Assembly (NCBI RefSeq): GCF_014712225.1
Contig: NZ_JACXBW010000013.1
Coordinates: forward strand, 62,001-126,000
DNA from: Pseudarthrobacter sulfonivorans
GTDB taxonomy: Bacteria > Actinomycetota > Actinomycetes > Actinomycetales > Micrococcaceae
Direction of reading: 5' to 3'
Length of the DNA: 64,000 nucleotides
The notes under the pieces: model-generated
Database searches by the model: none
Told to the model about the DNA's origin: nothing
What the model saw: only the letters and a program-made list of their open reading frames with translations
In this document: positions 44,588 through 52,470 of the stretch, piece by piece
Numbering within the stretch: position 1 is the first letter of the stretch
How the letters are laid out: each line of letters opens with the position of its first letter
Program-made: the position numbers and the translations under genes

Positions 44588-46111
44588 ATGACTCAGGAAA
44601 CTGCCGAGCACATTGCCGCCACGCTCAAGGACGCCCGGATTGAAAAGGGCTGGACGCAGGGCCAGTTGGCCGAAGCCTTGGGAACCAGCCAAAGTGCCAT
44701 CGCCCGGATGGAGCAGGGCAAGCAGAACCTCAGCCTGAAGATGATCCAGCGGCTCGAAACGATCTTTGAGCGAAGCATCGTCAAGGTGGGCAAACCGCAG
44801 ATGACCCACCTGCGGATCGAAGGCGGCCGCACCCTGTCCGGCGCGGTGGATGTCAACAGCAGCAAGAACGCGGGCGTGGCCCTGCTCTGCGCCAGCCTGA
44901 TCAACCGTGGCACCACCGTGCTGCGCAGGCTCGCCCGGATCGAAGAGGTCAACCGGATCGTGGAGGTGCTGACCAGCATCGGCGTGGAATGCACCTGGCT
45001 TAACGACACCGACCTCCAGCTCCGCCGCCCGGAAGTCCTGGATCTGGCGGCCATGGACGTGGACGCCGCCCGCCGCACCCGGAGCGTCATCATGCTCCTG
45101 GGCCCGCTCCTGGACGAGAACGCCGAATACCGCCTCCCGTACGCCGGCGGCTGCGACCTGGGCACCCGCACGGTGGAGCCGCATATGCAGGCGCTGCGCC
45201 AGTTCGGCCTCTCGGTGGAAGCGACCGCGGGCTTTTACGCGGTGCAGGCTCCGCAGCCGGACACCCGGGACCGCTCCTTTGTGCTGTCTGAGCGCGGTGA
45301 CACAGTGACCGAAAACGCGATCATGGCAGCGGCCCACCGCCAGGGAACCACAGTCATCCGCAACGCGAGCCCTAACTACATGGTCCAGGACCTCTGCTTC
45401 TACCTGGAGATGCTCGGCGTGCAGATCGACGGCGTGGGCACCACCACCCTGAAGATCACCGGGCAGCCGCTTGTGGACGTGGACATTGAATACTTCCCGT
45501 CCGAGGATCCGATCGAAGCGATGAGCCTGATCACCGCCGGCATCGTCACCAACTCGGAGGTGACCATCCGGCGGGTACCCATCGAGTTCATGGAAATCGA
45601 ACTGGCCACGCTGGAGCAGATGGGCCAGCAGCTGGAGATCTCGGGGGAGTACATGGCCCGCAACGGGCGGACCCGGCTGGTGGACGTGACCACCAAGCCG
45701 TCCGAGCTGCGCGCACCGGAGGACAAGATCCACCCCATGCCGTTCCCCGGGCTGAACATCGACAACCTGCCGTTCTTCGCGGTGATCGCGGCGAACGCCC
45801 ATGGCCAGACCATGATCCACGACTGGGTCTACGAGAACCGGGCCATCTACCTTACGGAACTGAACCGGCTCGGCGCCCAGGTGCAGCTGCTGGACCCGCA
45901 CCGGATCTACGTCAACGGCCCTACCAAGTGGCGCGCCGCCGAGGTGGGTTGCCCGCCGGCCCTCCGTCCGGCCGCATGCCTGCTGCTGGCCATGCTCGCT
46001 GCGCGGGGAGTCTCCGAGCTGCGCAACATCTACGTGATCGAGCGCGGTTATGAGGATCTGGCCGAGCGCCTCAACACCATTGGCGCCAAAGTCGAGTACT
46101 TCCAGGACTAG
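44588..46111 (+). CDS. XRE-type HTH domain fused to MurA-like enolpyruvyl transferase
   Basis: 507 residues. Residues about 5-65 are a Cro/C1-type helix-turn-helix (LKDARIEKGWTQGQLAEALG, TSQSAIARMEQGKQN). Residues about 75-507 resemble UDP-N-acetylglucosamine 1-carboxyvinyltransferase: the SSKNAG motif with the Lys/Asn pair (K93, N94), the loop AGGCDLGTR with the PEP-reactive Cys (C189), and THDW-like IHDWVYENR with the conserved Asp. All key residues appear retained, so the enzyme may be active, but the N-terminal domain implies DNA binding. No other murein gene is nearby. It may be a second MurA, a regulator sensing wall precursors, or both. Confidence 0.88.
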   Translation: MTQETAEHIAATLKDARIEKGWTQGQLAEALGTSQSAIARMEQGKQNLSLKMIQRLETIFERSIVKVGKPQMTHLRIEGGRTLSGAVDVNSSKNAGVALLCASLINRGTTVLRRLARIEEVNRIVEVLTSIGVECTWLNDTDLQLRRPEVLDLAAMDVDAARRTRSVIMLLGPLLDENAEYRLPYAGGCDLGTRTVEPHMQALRQFGLSVEATAGFYAVQAPQPDTRDRSFVLSERGDTVTENAIMAAAHRQGTTVIRNASPNYMVQDLCFYLEMLGVQIDGVGTTTLKITGQPLVDVDIEYFPSEDPIEAMSLITAGIVTNSEVTIRRVPIEFMEIELATLEQMGQQLEISGEYMARNGRTRLVDVTTKPSELRAPEDKIHPMPFPGLNIDNLPFFAVIAANAHGQTMIHDWVYENRAIYLTELNRLGAQVQLLDPHRIYVNGPTKWRAAEVGCPPALRPAACLLLAMLAARGVSELRNIYVIERGYEDLAERLNTIGAKVEYFQD

Positions 46112-46140
46112 CGCGGCGGGGTTTTGCCCGGCCCGGCTGC

Positions 46141-46268
46141 GTTCTGCGCCATCTCCGGCGGGTTCTGCACCATCATTCGGCCTTACCGGGGTTCGGACCC
46201 CGCGGTTCCGGACCCCGCGGTTCCGGGCCCGCGGGTCAGGCCCGGACCGGATGATGGAGCAGAATCCG
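46141..46268. repeat. Repeat block left of the short DUF559 gene
   Basis: Contains two inverted copies of a GCAGAA element (46141-46153 and 46161-46177, reading ATGATGGTGCAGAACCCG on the minus strand) and one direct copy ATGATGGAGCAGAATCCG (46251-46268) that ends exactly at the DUF559 stop codon. Between them a 15-bp unit GGACCCCGCGGTTCC is repeated in tandem (46195-46209, 46210-46224). The inverted pair can form a long palindrome. Confidence 0.85.
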
Positions 46269-46694
46269 TCACCCTCGCGGACGGCCACGCTTCAGGACCG
46301 CGTGGATCTCCTTCAAGACCATGTCCGGGCTGTTCCAGATCTGTTCCGGAGCGTAGCTAAGGACCGCGTAAGCCTGCGTCTGGGCGATGTTGGACCGGCT
46401 CATGTCCTTCCGCCAGGCGGCGCGCGAGCTGTGGAACTGGAAGCCGTTGATTTCCACAATGAGCCAGCCGTCGATCAGGAAGTCCACGCGTCCGACGCCG
46501 GCAATCTGCGCCTGCCTGTCGAACCGTAGCTTCACTGACTCGAACAGCAGCCGGGCGCTGATCTCCGGGACGGACTCGGACAAGCCGTCTGCCTTCGCCA
46601 GCCTCTTACGCGCCGGGCCGTAGTACTTCGCCGTGAGCTCCGCTTCCAGGACTGCCCGGGGTAGGCCATGCTGCGTCATGGCCGACTGCACCAT
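46269..46694 (-). CDS. Short DUF559 endonuclease-domain protein
   Basis: About 141 residues. It corresponds only to the C-terminal nuclease half of DUF559 proteins: GVGRVDFLIDGWLIVEINGFQFHS with the paired acidic positions and a following RKDMSRSNIAQTQAYAVLSY region. The usual Asp-Gly is Asn-Gly here (EING). The N-terminal winged-helix half is missing, so this is either a truncated or a mini version. The ATG at 46694 is tentative; another is at 46679, and no ribosome site is seen. The frame stays open upstream only antisense to the ligase gene. Repeats of one family abut both ends. Confidence 0.65.
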   Translation of the reverse strand: MVQSAMTQHGLPRAVLEAELTAKYYGPARKRLAKADGLSESVPEISARLLFESVKLRFDRQAQIAGVGRVDFLIDGWLIVEINGFQFHSSRAAWRKDMSRSNIAQTQAYAVLSYAPEQIWNSPDMVLKEIHAVLKRGRPRG

Positions 46695-46701
46695 GGAGGG
46701 A

Positions 46702-46780
46702 ATGATGGCGCAGAATCCGGCCGCCTCGGACGCCGGTCCGCAGAATCCGGCCGCCTCGGACGCCGGTGCGCAGAATCTGC
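46702..46780. repeat. Repeat block right of the short DUF559 gene
   Basis: ATGATGGCGCAGAATCCG (46702-46719) differs at one base from the copy at 46251-46268 on the other side of the gene. A 30-bp unit starting CAGAATCCGG is repeated in tandem (46711-46740 and 46741-46770, one difference) with a third partial copy from 46771. Confidence 0.9.
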
Positions 46781-46830
46781 CACCCGGACCGGGCTGCCGC
46801 GTGCCCGGCAGGTTGGCGCACAATATAACC

Positions 46831-48054
46831 ATGCGAACTTTCGGCGTCGAGGAAGAGCTCCTGATCGTTGATCCGGACTCAGGGCAGCCGCTTGCTCTGG
46901 CGGACGCCCTGCTTTCAGGGCACCGGCTGGCCGCCGATGACGCGCCGCCAGACCAGCATGCGCTGAAGACCCGGGATAAAACCGCGTACGACGACGAAAC
47001 GGGCTTGAGTGCCGAGCTGAAGCTGGAGCAGATCGAAACGCAGACGCGTCCGTGCCTTGAGTATTCGGAGCTGCTGCCGCAGATCCGGGCCGGCCGCCTG
47101 CTCGCGGACCAGGCGGCACGCAAATTCGGCGCGCGGGTGGCTGCGCTGGCCACGTCTCCTTTCGGGTTGGCGAGCCACACCACCCCGGACCCGCGGTATG
47201 CGCGGATGTTGGAGCGTTTTGGCCTGACCGCCCAGGAACAGCTGACGTGCGGCTTCCACGTCCATACGTCCATAGAGTCCGAGGACGAGGGCGTGGCCGT
47301 GCTGGACAGGATCAGGGACAAGCTGGCCGTCCTCACCGCCCTGAGTGCCAACTCACCGTTCTGGATGGGGATGCACACCGGATTCGCAAGTTACCGCACC
47401 CAGGCCTGGAACCGCTGGCCCACGTCGGGTCCGTCCGCTATTTTCGGCACGTACTCCCAGTACCGGCGGGTGGTGACGCGATTGCTGGACAGCGGGGTGA
47501 TGCTGGACGAAGGCATGATCTACTTCGACGCCCGCCTTTCCCGGAACCATCCAACCGTTGAGGTCCGCGTGGCCGATGTCTGCCTCCGCGCAGAGGACGC
47601 CGCCCTGATCGCCGTGCTGGTGCGGGCCTTGGTGGAGACCGCTAGCCGGGAATGGCAGGAAGGCGTGGAGCCGGCGCCCGTGCCCACCGTGTTGCTCCGG
47701 ATGGCGGCCTGGCAGGCAAGCAGCAGCGGCCTGGGCGGCGAGCTGCTGGACTTCGGCACCTTCCGGCCTGCCCCCGCGAGGGACGTCGTCCGTTCCCTCG
47801 TGGATTACCTCGCGCCCGTGCTCGCTGACCAGGGCGAACTGGCCCTGGCCAGGCAAGGCGTGGAGGACATCATTTCCCGTGGCACAGGGTCCGCCGAGCA
47901 ACGCCGCGTCCGGGACGCGGCGGCAGAAACAGCGCCCGACGACGGCGGGCTGGGTGCCGTCGTTGCCCACGCCGTGGGTGTCACGATGCGCGGTGCGTCC
48001 GGGCAGCCCGAGGTTGATGAAGCGCCCGATTTGCTGCGCGTGCGCCAGGTCTGA
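46831..48054 (+). CDS. Carboxylate-amine ligase/glutamate-cysteine ligase, GCS2 family
   Basis: 407 residues; starts MRTFGVEEELLIVD, the ATP-grasp-like GCS2/YbdK signature (TFGVEEEL). Further conserved parts are CGFHVHTSIES, NSPFWMGMHTGFASYRTQAWNRWPTSGP and ARLSRNHPTVEVRVADVCLRAED. The enzymes join glutamate to an amine (Cys in GshA-like forms); actinobacterial homologs are poorly characterised and the acceptor here is uncertain. No Shine-Dalgarno; the ATG follows an AT-rich CAATATAACC, so a leaderless mRNA is possible. Upstream in-frame codons lie in the repeat block and are not used. Confidence 0.9.
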   Translation: MRTFGVEEELLIVDPDSGQPLALADALLSGHRLAADDAPPDQHALKTRDKTAYDDETGLSAELKLEQIETQTRPCLEYSELLPQIRAGRLLADQAARKFGARVAALATSPFGLASHTTPDPRYARMLERFGLTAQEQLTCGFHVHTSIESEDEGVAVLDRIRDKLAVLTALSANSPFWMGMHTGFASYRTQAWNRWPTSGPSAIFGTYSQYRRVVTRLLDSGVMLDEGMIYFDARLSRNHPTVEVRVADVCLRAEDAALIAVLVRALVETASREWQEGVEPAPVPTVLLRMAAWQASSSGLGGELLDFGTFRPAPARDVVRSLVDYLAPVLADQGELALARQGVEDIISRGTGSAEQRRVRDAAAETAPDDGGLGAVVAHAVGVTMRGASGQPEVDEAPDLLRVRQV

Positions 48055-48129
48055 CCTCACCGGTGATTCCGGCGCTGCCCGACGGGCGCCTCCGGTCAAC
48101 GGCCCGCAGGTCCGGCGCCCCGAGTGGCT

Positions 48130-48753
48130 TCAGCCGCCCACGGCCAGCCGTATCCCCAACGTCAGCATCACGGCTGCGACGAGGCCGTCGAGAATGCGCC
48201 AGGAGGAGGGCCGGGCGAAGAAGGGCCGGAGGACGCGGGCGCCGAAACCGAGCGCACTGAACCACGCCACGCTGGCGGTGATCGCACCGGCGCCGAACCA
48301 CCACCGCAAGTCCTGCGTTTGCTGGTTGGCCACTGACCCCAGCAGCAGGACGGTGTCCAGGTAGACGTGCGGGTTAAGCCAGGTGAGGGCGAGCACCGTG
48401 CTGAGCGCCGCCCCAATGCCGACGTCGGGCTGCCGGCCGGACGCCGTCAGGGCTCCGGGACGCAAAGCCCGGCGTGCCGCCATGACGCCGTAGGCCACCA
48501 GGAACGCCGCTCCGGCAAATCGGACCACGTCCACGATCACCGGATCCGCCTGCAGCAGGACCCCGACTCCTGCGATGCCGGCGGCTATGAGGATCGCATC
48601 CGAGACGCTGCAGACGAGGACGACGGCGGCCACGTGCTCACCCCGGATTCCCTGCCGCAGGACAAAGGCATTCTGGCTGCCGATGGCCACGATGAGGGCG
48701 AGCCCGGTGCCGAAGCCGAGCGCTGCCGGGGTCAGCAATCCTGTGAAGTCCAT
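48130..48753 (-). CDS. LysE/ArgO family amino acid exporter
   Basis: 207 residues, six membrane helices. Conserved LysE features: LALIVAIGSQNAFVLRQGI, VCSVSDAILI and LTWLNPHVYLDTVLLLG. Exports basic amino acids (Lys, Arg). The start ATG at 48753 is adopted; a TTG at 48762 is possible. It is divergent from an ArgP/LysG-type regulator gene, the standard arrangement for inducible lysine/arginine export. Confidence 0.92.
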   Translation of the reverse strand: MDFTGLLTPAALGFGTGLALIVAIGSQNAFVLRQGIRGEHVAAVVLVCSVSDAILIAAGIAGVGVLLQADPVIVDVVRFAGAAFLVAYGVMAARRALRPGALTASGRQPDVGIGAALSTVLALTWLNPHVYLDTVLLLGSVANQQTQDLRWWFGAGAITASVAWFSALGFGARVLRPFFARPSSWRILDGLVAAVMLTLGIRLAVGG

Positions 48754-48822
48754 ATGATTCAACGTACGGCCCGGCCTAGAATTACTCCAGCTAAATATTC
48801 TTACTTCTATTAAGGAAAGCTA

Positions 48823-49743
48823 ATGAAAACCTTCCAGCTGGAGCAGCTCAGGACCTTCGCCGCAGTAGTGGAGGAGGGCACCCTGGAAGCGGCCGCCCGC
48901 AACCTGTACGTCACGCCGTCGGCCATTTCCCAGAGGCTGAAGGCAATGGAGGACGCAGCCGGCCAGATCCTGCTGCAGCGCACCAGCCCCGTCCGGCCGA
49001 CCACCGCCGGCGAGGCAGTCCTGCGGTTCGCCCTGCAGGTCAGGCAGCTGGAGTGGGACGCACGCCAGGAATTGGGCAGTGGCCAGGAGCCGGGCGGTGG
49101 CCACAACACACCGAGTGCGCCCCTGCCGCTGGTGGTGAATGCCGACTCACTGTCCACCTGGTTCCTGCCGGCGCTGGCAAGCCTTCCGGCGGACCTCGGC
49201 ATCCGTTTTGAACTCCACCGGGAGGACGAGCAGCATTCCACCCGGCAATTACGCACCGGGATGGCAATGGCGGCCGTGACCGCCACGCCGGAGCCGGTGC
49301 CGGGGTGCAGTGTGGAGCCGCTGGGTTCCCTGCGCTACCGTGCGGTGGCCAGCGGGGCCTATGTGCGGCACTGGTGGCCGGACGGTCCTGAACTGCTCGC
49401 CGGCAGCCAGTCACCGGTGGTGGACTTCGACCGCAAGGACGACCTGCAGGCGGGTTTCTTCCGAACGCTGACCGGCGCGGACCTGGCCGCACCGCGACAC
49501 TACGTGCCGTCGTCGGCCGAATTTGCCCAGGCCATCCGGCTGGGGCTGGGCTGGGGCCTCCTGCCTGAGCAGCACTGCCTGGCCGACCTCGGCAGTGGGG
49601 ACCTCGTGGAACTGGCACCGGAAAACCCGGTTGACGTTGCCCTGTACTGGCAGCGCTGGAAGATCGACTCCCCGGTGCTCAACCAGCTGACGGCGGCAGT
49701 GCGGCGGACGGCCGCCAGCCAGCTCCGCCAGCCCGCGCTCTGA
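48823..49743 (+). CDS. ArgP/LysG family LysR-type regulator
   Basis: 306 residues. The winged HTH (QLEQLRTFAAVVEEGTLEAAARNLYVTPSAISQRLKAME, about 5-45) and the effector domain with the ArgP pattern NADSLSTWFLPAL are diagnostic. It senses Lys/Arg and activates the divergent lysE-type gene. AAGGAAAG precedes the ATG. The AT-rich intergenic region (48763-48822) is the likely operator. Confidence 0.92.
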   Translation: MKTFQLEQLRTFAAVVEEGTLEAAARNLYVTPSAISQRLKAMEDAAGQILLQRTSPVRPTTAGEAVLRFALQVRQLEWDARQELGSGQEPGGGHNTPSAPLPLVVNADSLSTWFLPALASLPADLGIRFELHREDEQHSTRQLRTGMAMAAVTATPEPVPGCSVEPLGSLRYRAVASGAYVRHWWPDGPELLAGSQSPVVDFDRKDDLQAGFFRTLTGADLAAPRHYVPSSAEFAQAIRLGLGWGLLPEQHCLADLGSGDLVELAPENPVDVALYWQRWKIDSPVLNQLTAAVRRTAASQLRQPAL

Positions 49744-49752
49744 CCCGGCCCC

Positions 49753-49794
49753 GAGCCTGTCCCGGCCCGGAGCCTGTCCCGGAGCCTGTTCCGG
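49753..49794. repeat. Three GAGCCTGTCCCGG units after argP
   Basis: GAGCCTGTCCCGG occurs at 49753-49765 and 49770-49782, and as GAGCCTGTTCCGG at 49782-49794, followed by CTCGACAGGCC, whose GACAGGC can pair back with a unit. It lies between the convergent argP-like gene and metZ and may serve as a terminator. Confidence 0.6.
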
Positions 49795-49830
49795 GGCGCT
49801 CGCCCTCGACAGGCCCTTACCGGCCCGCCG

Positions 49831-51039
49831 TCAGACCTGCTTCAGTGCCTGTTCGAGGTCGCCGAGGAGGTCATCCACGTCCTCGAGTCCAACAGACAGG
49901 CGCACCACGCCGTCGCTGAGCCCGATGGCGGCGCGCCCTTCCGGTCCCATGGCCCGGTGGGTGGTGGTGGCCGGATGGGTGATGAGGGACTTCGCATCGC
50001 CCAGGTTGTTGGAGATGTCGATGATCCGCAGCGCGTCCAGCAGCGCAAAGGCAGCTTCCTTGCCGGAGCGGCCACCGCTCGCTGCAAGTTCCAGCGTGAG
50101 GACCGTGCCGCCGGCCTTCATCTGCCTGGCGGCGAGCTCGTACTGGGGATGCGACCGCAGCAGCGGGTACTTGACCCAGCTGACGGCCGGCTGCTGCTCA
50201 AGCCACTCGGCGAGCCGCAGCGCGGACGCGGACGAGTGGTTCACGCGCAGCGACATGGTTTCCAGGCCTTTGGTGAGCACCCAGGCATTGAACGGGGACA
50301 GCGCGGGGCCGGTGTGCCGCATCAGCTGCTTGACCGGGCCATTGATGAATTCCGCCGTGCCCAGGATGGCCCCGCCCATGACCCGGCCCTGGCCGTCGAT
50401 GTGCTTGGTGCCCGAGTACACAATCACGTCCGCGCCGAACTGCCCGCAGCGCTGCAGCAGGGGAGTGGCAAAGACATTGTCCACAACCACTGTGGCACCG
50501 GCTGCGTGCGCCAGTTCGCTGACCGCGGCGATGTCCACGATTTCCTGCATCGGGTTGGACGGCGATTCGAAAAAGACGGCTGTCGTCGGCACCGACAGGG
50601 CTTCGCGCCACTGGTCCAGGTCCGGGCCGTCCACAAACACCGTCTCCACACCCCAGCGGGGAAGGATTTCGTTCAGGATCACAAAGCAGGAACCGAACAG
50701 CGAACGTGCGGCAACCACCCGGTCACCCGCACCCAGCAGGGCACCCAGGGCGGTGAATACCGCTGACATGCCCGACGCCGTCGCGAAGCACGCCTCGGTG
50801 CCTTCAAGCAGTCGGAGGCGTTCCTGGAAAGTGGCCACCGTCGGGTTGCCATAGCGGGAGTAGACAAACCGTTCGTCCTCGCCGGTGAACGCGCGCTCGG
50901 CGGCGGCGGCGGACTCATAGACGAAGCCCGAGTTCAGGAAGATGGGCTCCGTGGTTTCCTGGAACTGCGTGCGGTCGAGCCCGCCGCGGACTGCCTGGGT
51001 GTCCGGACTCCAGCCTGCAGCTTCTTCGTTAAAGGTCAC
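49831..51039 (-). CDS. metZ: O-succinylhomoserine sulfhydrylase
   Basis: 402-residue PLP enzyme of the Cys/Met metabolism family, forming homocysteine from an activated homoserine and sulfide. Motifs: SRYGNPTVATFQERL, ATASGMSAVFTAL, VDNVFATPLLQRCGQFGADVIVYSGTKHIDGQG with the PLP lysine in GTKH, and NLGDAKSLITHPATTTHRAM. The MetZ rather than MetY assignment follows length and pattern, with moderate certainty. It starts one base after the stop of the rhodanese gene. It is the third gene of a SAM-riboswitch operon. Confidence 0.92.
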   Translation of the reverse strand: MTFNEEAAGWSPDTQAVRGGLDRTQFQETTEPIFLNSGFVYESAAAAERAFTGEDERFVYSRYGNPTVATFQERLRLLEGTEACFATASGMSAVFTALGALLGAGDRVVAARSLFGSCFVILNEILPRWGVETVFVDGPDLDQWREALSVPTTAVFFESPSNPMQEIVDIAAVSELAHAAGATVVVDNVFATPLLQRCGQFGADVIVYSGTKHIDGQGRVMGGAILGTAEFINGPVKQLMRHTGPALSPFNAWVLTKGLETMSLRVNHSSASALRLAEWLEQQPAVSWVKYPLLRSHPQYELAARQMKAGGTVLTLELAASGGRSGKEAAFALLDALRIIDISNNLGDAKSLITHPATTTHRAMGPEGRAAIGLSDGVVRLSVGLEDVDDLLGDLEQALKQV

Positions 51040-51450
51040 TTACTTGCTTCCCAGGTTCGTGGGCAGGCCGCGGTTCTTCCAGCCGTTGACCGTGCGCTCG
51101 CCGTACCGGTCCGGCTCGCCCTCGAAGCCTTCCAGGACGTTGTAGGAGGTGAAACCGGCCCGGGTCGCAGCGGTGGCGGCGGCGATGGAGCGCTGGCCCG
51201 AGCGGCAGAGGAAAACCAGTTCGGTGCCGCTGTCCTCCGGTGCCTGCTCCGTGAGGTCGGTGATGAAGTCCGGGTTCGGAATGCCGCCCGGGAACGTCCA
51301 GGGAATGAACAGGGGATCGTTGTCCGTCGCTTTGGTGTCCGGGATGCCGATGTGCGCCCATTCGCCTTCAGTGCGGACATCCACCAGGATGGCGCCCTGC
51401 TCCAGCTTGGTCCAGGCTTCCTGCGGCGTGAGGTCTCCGGCGTAGCTCAT
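51040..51450 (-). CDS. Rhodanese-like sulfurtransferase
   Basis: 136 residues, single rhodanese domain. The active-site loop is FLCRSGQRS with the persulfide-forming Cys; VDVRTEGEWAHIG is the N-terminal rhodanese motif. It overlaps the DUF1737 gene by 4 bp and leads directly into metZ, so it may feed or handle sulfane sulfur for homocysteine synthesis. A function in this pathway is inferred from operon position. Confidence 0.92.
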   Translation of the reverse strand: MSYAGDLTPQEAWTKLEQGAILVDVRTEGEWAHIGIPDTKATDNDPLFIPWTFPGGIPNPDFITDLTEQAPEDSGTELVFLCRSGQRSIAAATAATRAGFTSYNVLEGFEGEPDRYGERTVNGWKNRGLPTNLGSK

Positions 51451-51722
51451 GCGTGGCCCTCGCCGTCGAACTCGAGGTCGCCCGCGGATTCGAGGTCTTC
51501 CACGGCGGTGGCGACGGCGGCATCCGCGCTGGCGATGGCCGCCGGCAGGATGAGGGCCTGGGCAACGATCACCTGGCCGCCGTTGGACGTTGCGGCCGGG
51601 CTGCCGTGCAGCACGTAGCCTTCGGCCAAGGCGGCGGAAATCCGCTCACAGAAAGACCTGTCATCCGGCCCGGTCACAAGCCGGTACGACAGTTTTTCTT
51701 CAGGGACAGGTGCGTCAGACAT
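51447..51722 (-). CDS. DUF1737 domain protein
   Basis: 91 residues. The segment LSYRLVTGPDDRSFCERISAALAEGYVLHGSP matches DUF1737, a small domain of unknown function. The C-terminal 40 residues are acidic and Ala-rich. It is the first gene of the SAM-riboswitch operon with rhodanese and metZ; AAGGAGA precedes the ATG. The association with sulfur metabolism is the only clue to its role. Confidence 0.85.
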   Translation of the reverse strand: MSDAPVPEEKLSYRLVTGPDDRSFCERISAALAEGYVLHGSPAATSNGGQVIVAQALILPAAIASADAAVATAVEDLESAGDLEFDGEGHA

Positions 51723-51744
51723 GACGAATCTCCTTCTTTCACGC

Positions 51745-51852
51745 TTGCAGCTCGAATGGGTCGATATGCCGAGTATTCACCTGAGGCACCCCGCCGCGAA
51801 AGGAGGGTTGCCGACCGGCCAGTCAGGGCTTGGCGCCGGTTCTCATTACTCC
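51745..51852 (-). promoter_or_regulatory. SAM riboswitch (SAM-IV type)
   Basis: The minus-strand leader of DUF1737-rhodanese-metZ contains the SAM aptamer core: AATGAGAACCGGCGCCAAG, then CTGGCCGGTCGGCAACC, CCTCC, GCGGCGGGGTGCC and CAGGTGAA, in family order. P1 can close between TACTC (51847-51851) and GAGTA (51771-51775) on the plus strand. The GCCAAG..GGCAACC..GGGGTGCC spacing and actinobacterial setting fit SAM-IV (RF00634). The 3' limit is approximate; a TCGA-bounded hairpin follows at about 51740-51765. Confidence 0.85.
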
Positions 51853-51956
51853 CCAAAAACGTAACACCCGGCCCGCCCCGCCGCACCGCCGCCGTCGTCA
51901 TGTTCCGTAACCAACACGTGCTTCCAACCCCGGCAGGCGGGCACGACAATCGGACC

Positions 51957-52457
51957 ATGGGGAAAGACCGGGGGAACCGTCTGAGCGGGGCGTGGCACCG
52001 CTTCGTCGCCGTGGTGCTGTGTGCCGTGTTCATGGTGCTGGGCCTCGGCAGTTGCCGGAACGTTTTCGCGCCGCCGCCGTGCATGCCGCCGGCGTTCACC
52101 GTGACGCCGTCGGAAGCCAGACCTGGCGACCGGGTGACGGTCAGCGCCCCGGACACAAAGTGCGATGCGCGTTATGGCGAGGGCGCGCAGGTCTCCGTGC
52201 AGGTGCTGGATCTGTACGCCACCCCCGTGCTGGACGAGCTCGCCCCCATGACCGACGACGGCGGCTTCAGTTTCGTGTTCACCGTCCCGGAAGGCATGTC
52301 CCCGGGGAAAGCGGGGGTCACCGCCTACCCGTACAACGTGGACTGGTGCGATGACACCGGAGTCAACAACCGGGCGGATGCGGGGCCGGGGACCCTGATA
52401 CAGGTTTCCTGCGCCCAGCGCTTGGTGCCGCTGGTGGTGCTGGGCGCCGGAGCCTGA
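51957..52457 (+). CDS. Predicted lipoprotein of unknown function
   Basis: 166 residues. The N-terminus has basic residues, a hydrophobic stretch (FVAVVLCAVFMVLGLGS) and a lipobox LGSC, so it should be lipid-anchored outside the membrane. The mature part begins with FAPPPCMPPAFTVTPSEARPGDRVTVSAPDTKC and resembles an Ig-like/beta-sandwich domain (periodic hydrophobic strands, VTAYPYNVDWCD). Six or so cysteines suggest disulfides. No family is recognised. The ATG at 51957 is tentative. Confidence 0.7.
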   Translation: MGKDRGNRLSGAWHRFVAVVLCAVFMVLGLGSCRNVFAPPPCMPPAFTVTPSEARPGDRVTVSAPDTKCDARYGEGAQVSVQVLDLYATPVLDELAPMTDDGGFSFVFTVPEGMSPGKAGVTAYPYNVDWCDDTGVNNRADAGPGTLIQVSCAQRLVPLVVLGAGA

Positions 52458-52468
52458 TCAGGCGCCCA
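52441..52468 (+). terminator. Hairpin after lipoprotein gene
   Basis: TGGGCGCC (52441-52448) and GGCGCCCA (52461-52468) form a perfect 8-bp stem with a 12-nt loop that includes the gene's TGA stop. It sits between convergent genes. No U-run follows. Confidence 0.55.
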
Positions 52469-52470
52469 GC

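Noticed and set aside
46633..46830. N-terminal extension of the GCS2 ligase with NPAASDAG repeats
   Set aside because: The residues come from the tandem DNA repeat; the family start MRTFGVEEEL is at 46831.
46695..47378. Upstream extension of the short DUF559 gene
   Set aside because: The frame runs antisense through the GCS2 ligase gene and the repeat block; no nuclease N-terminal domain can be seen.
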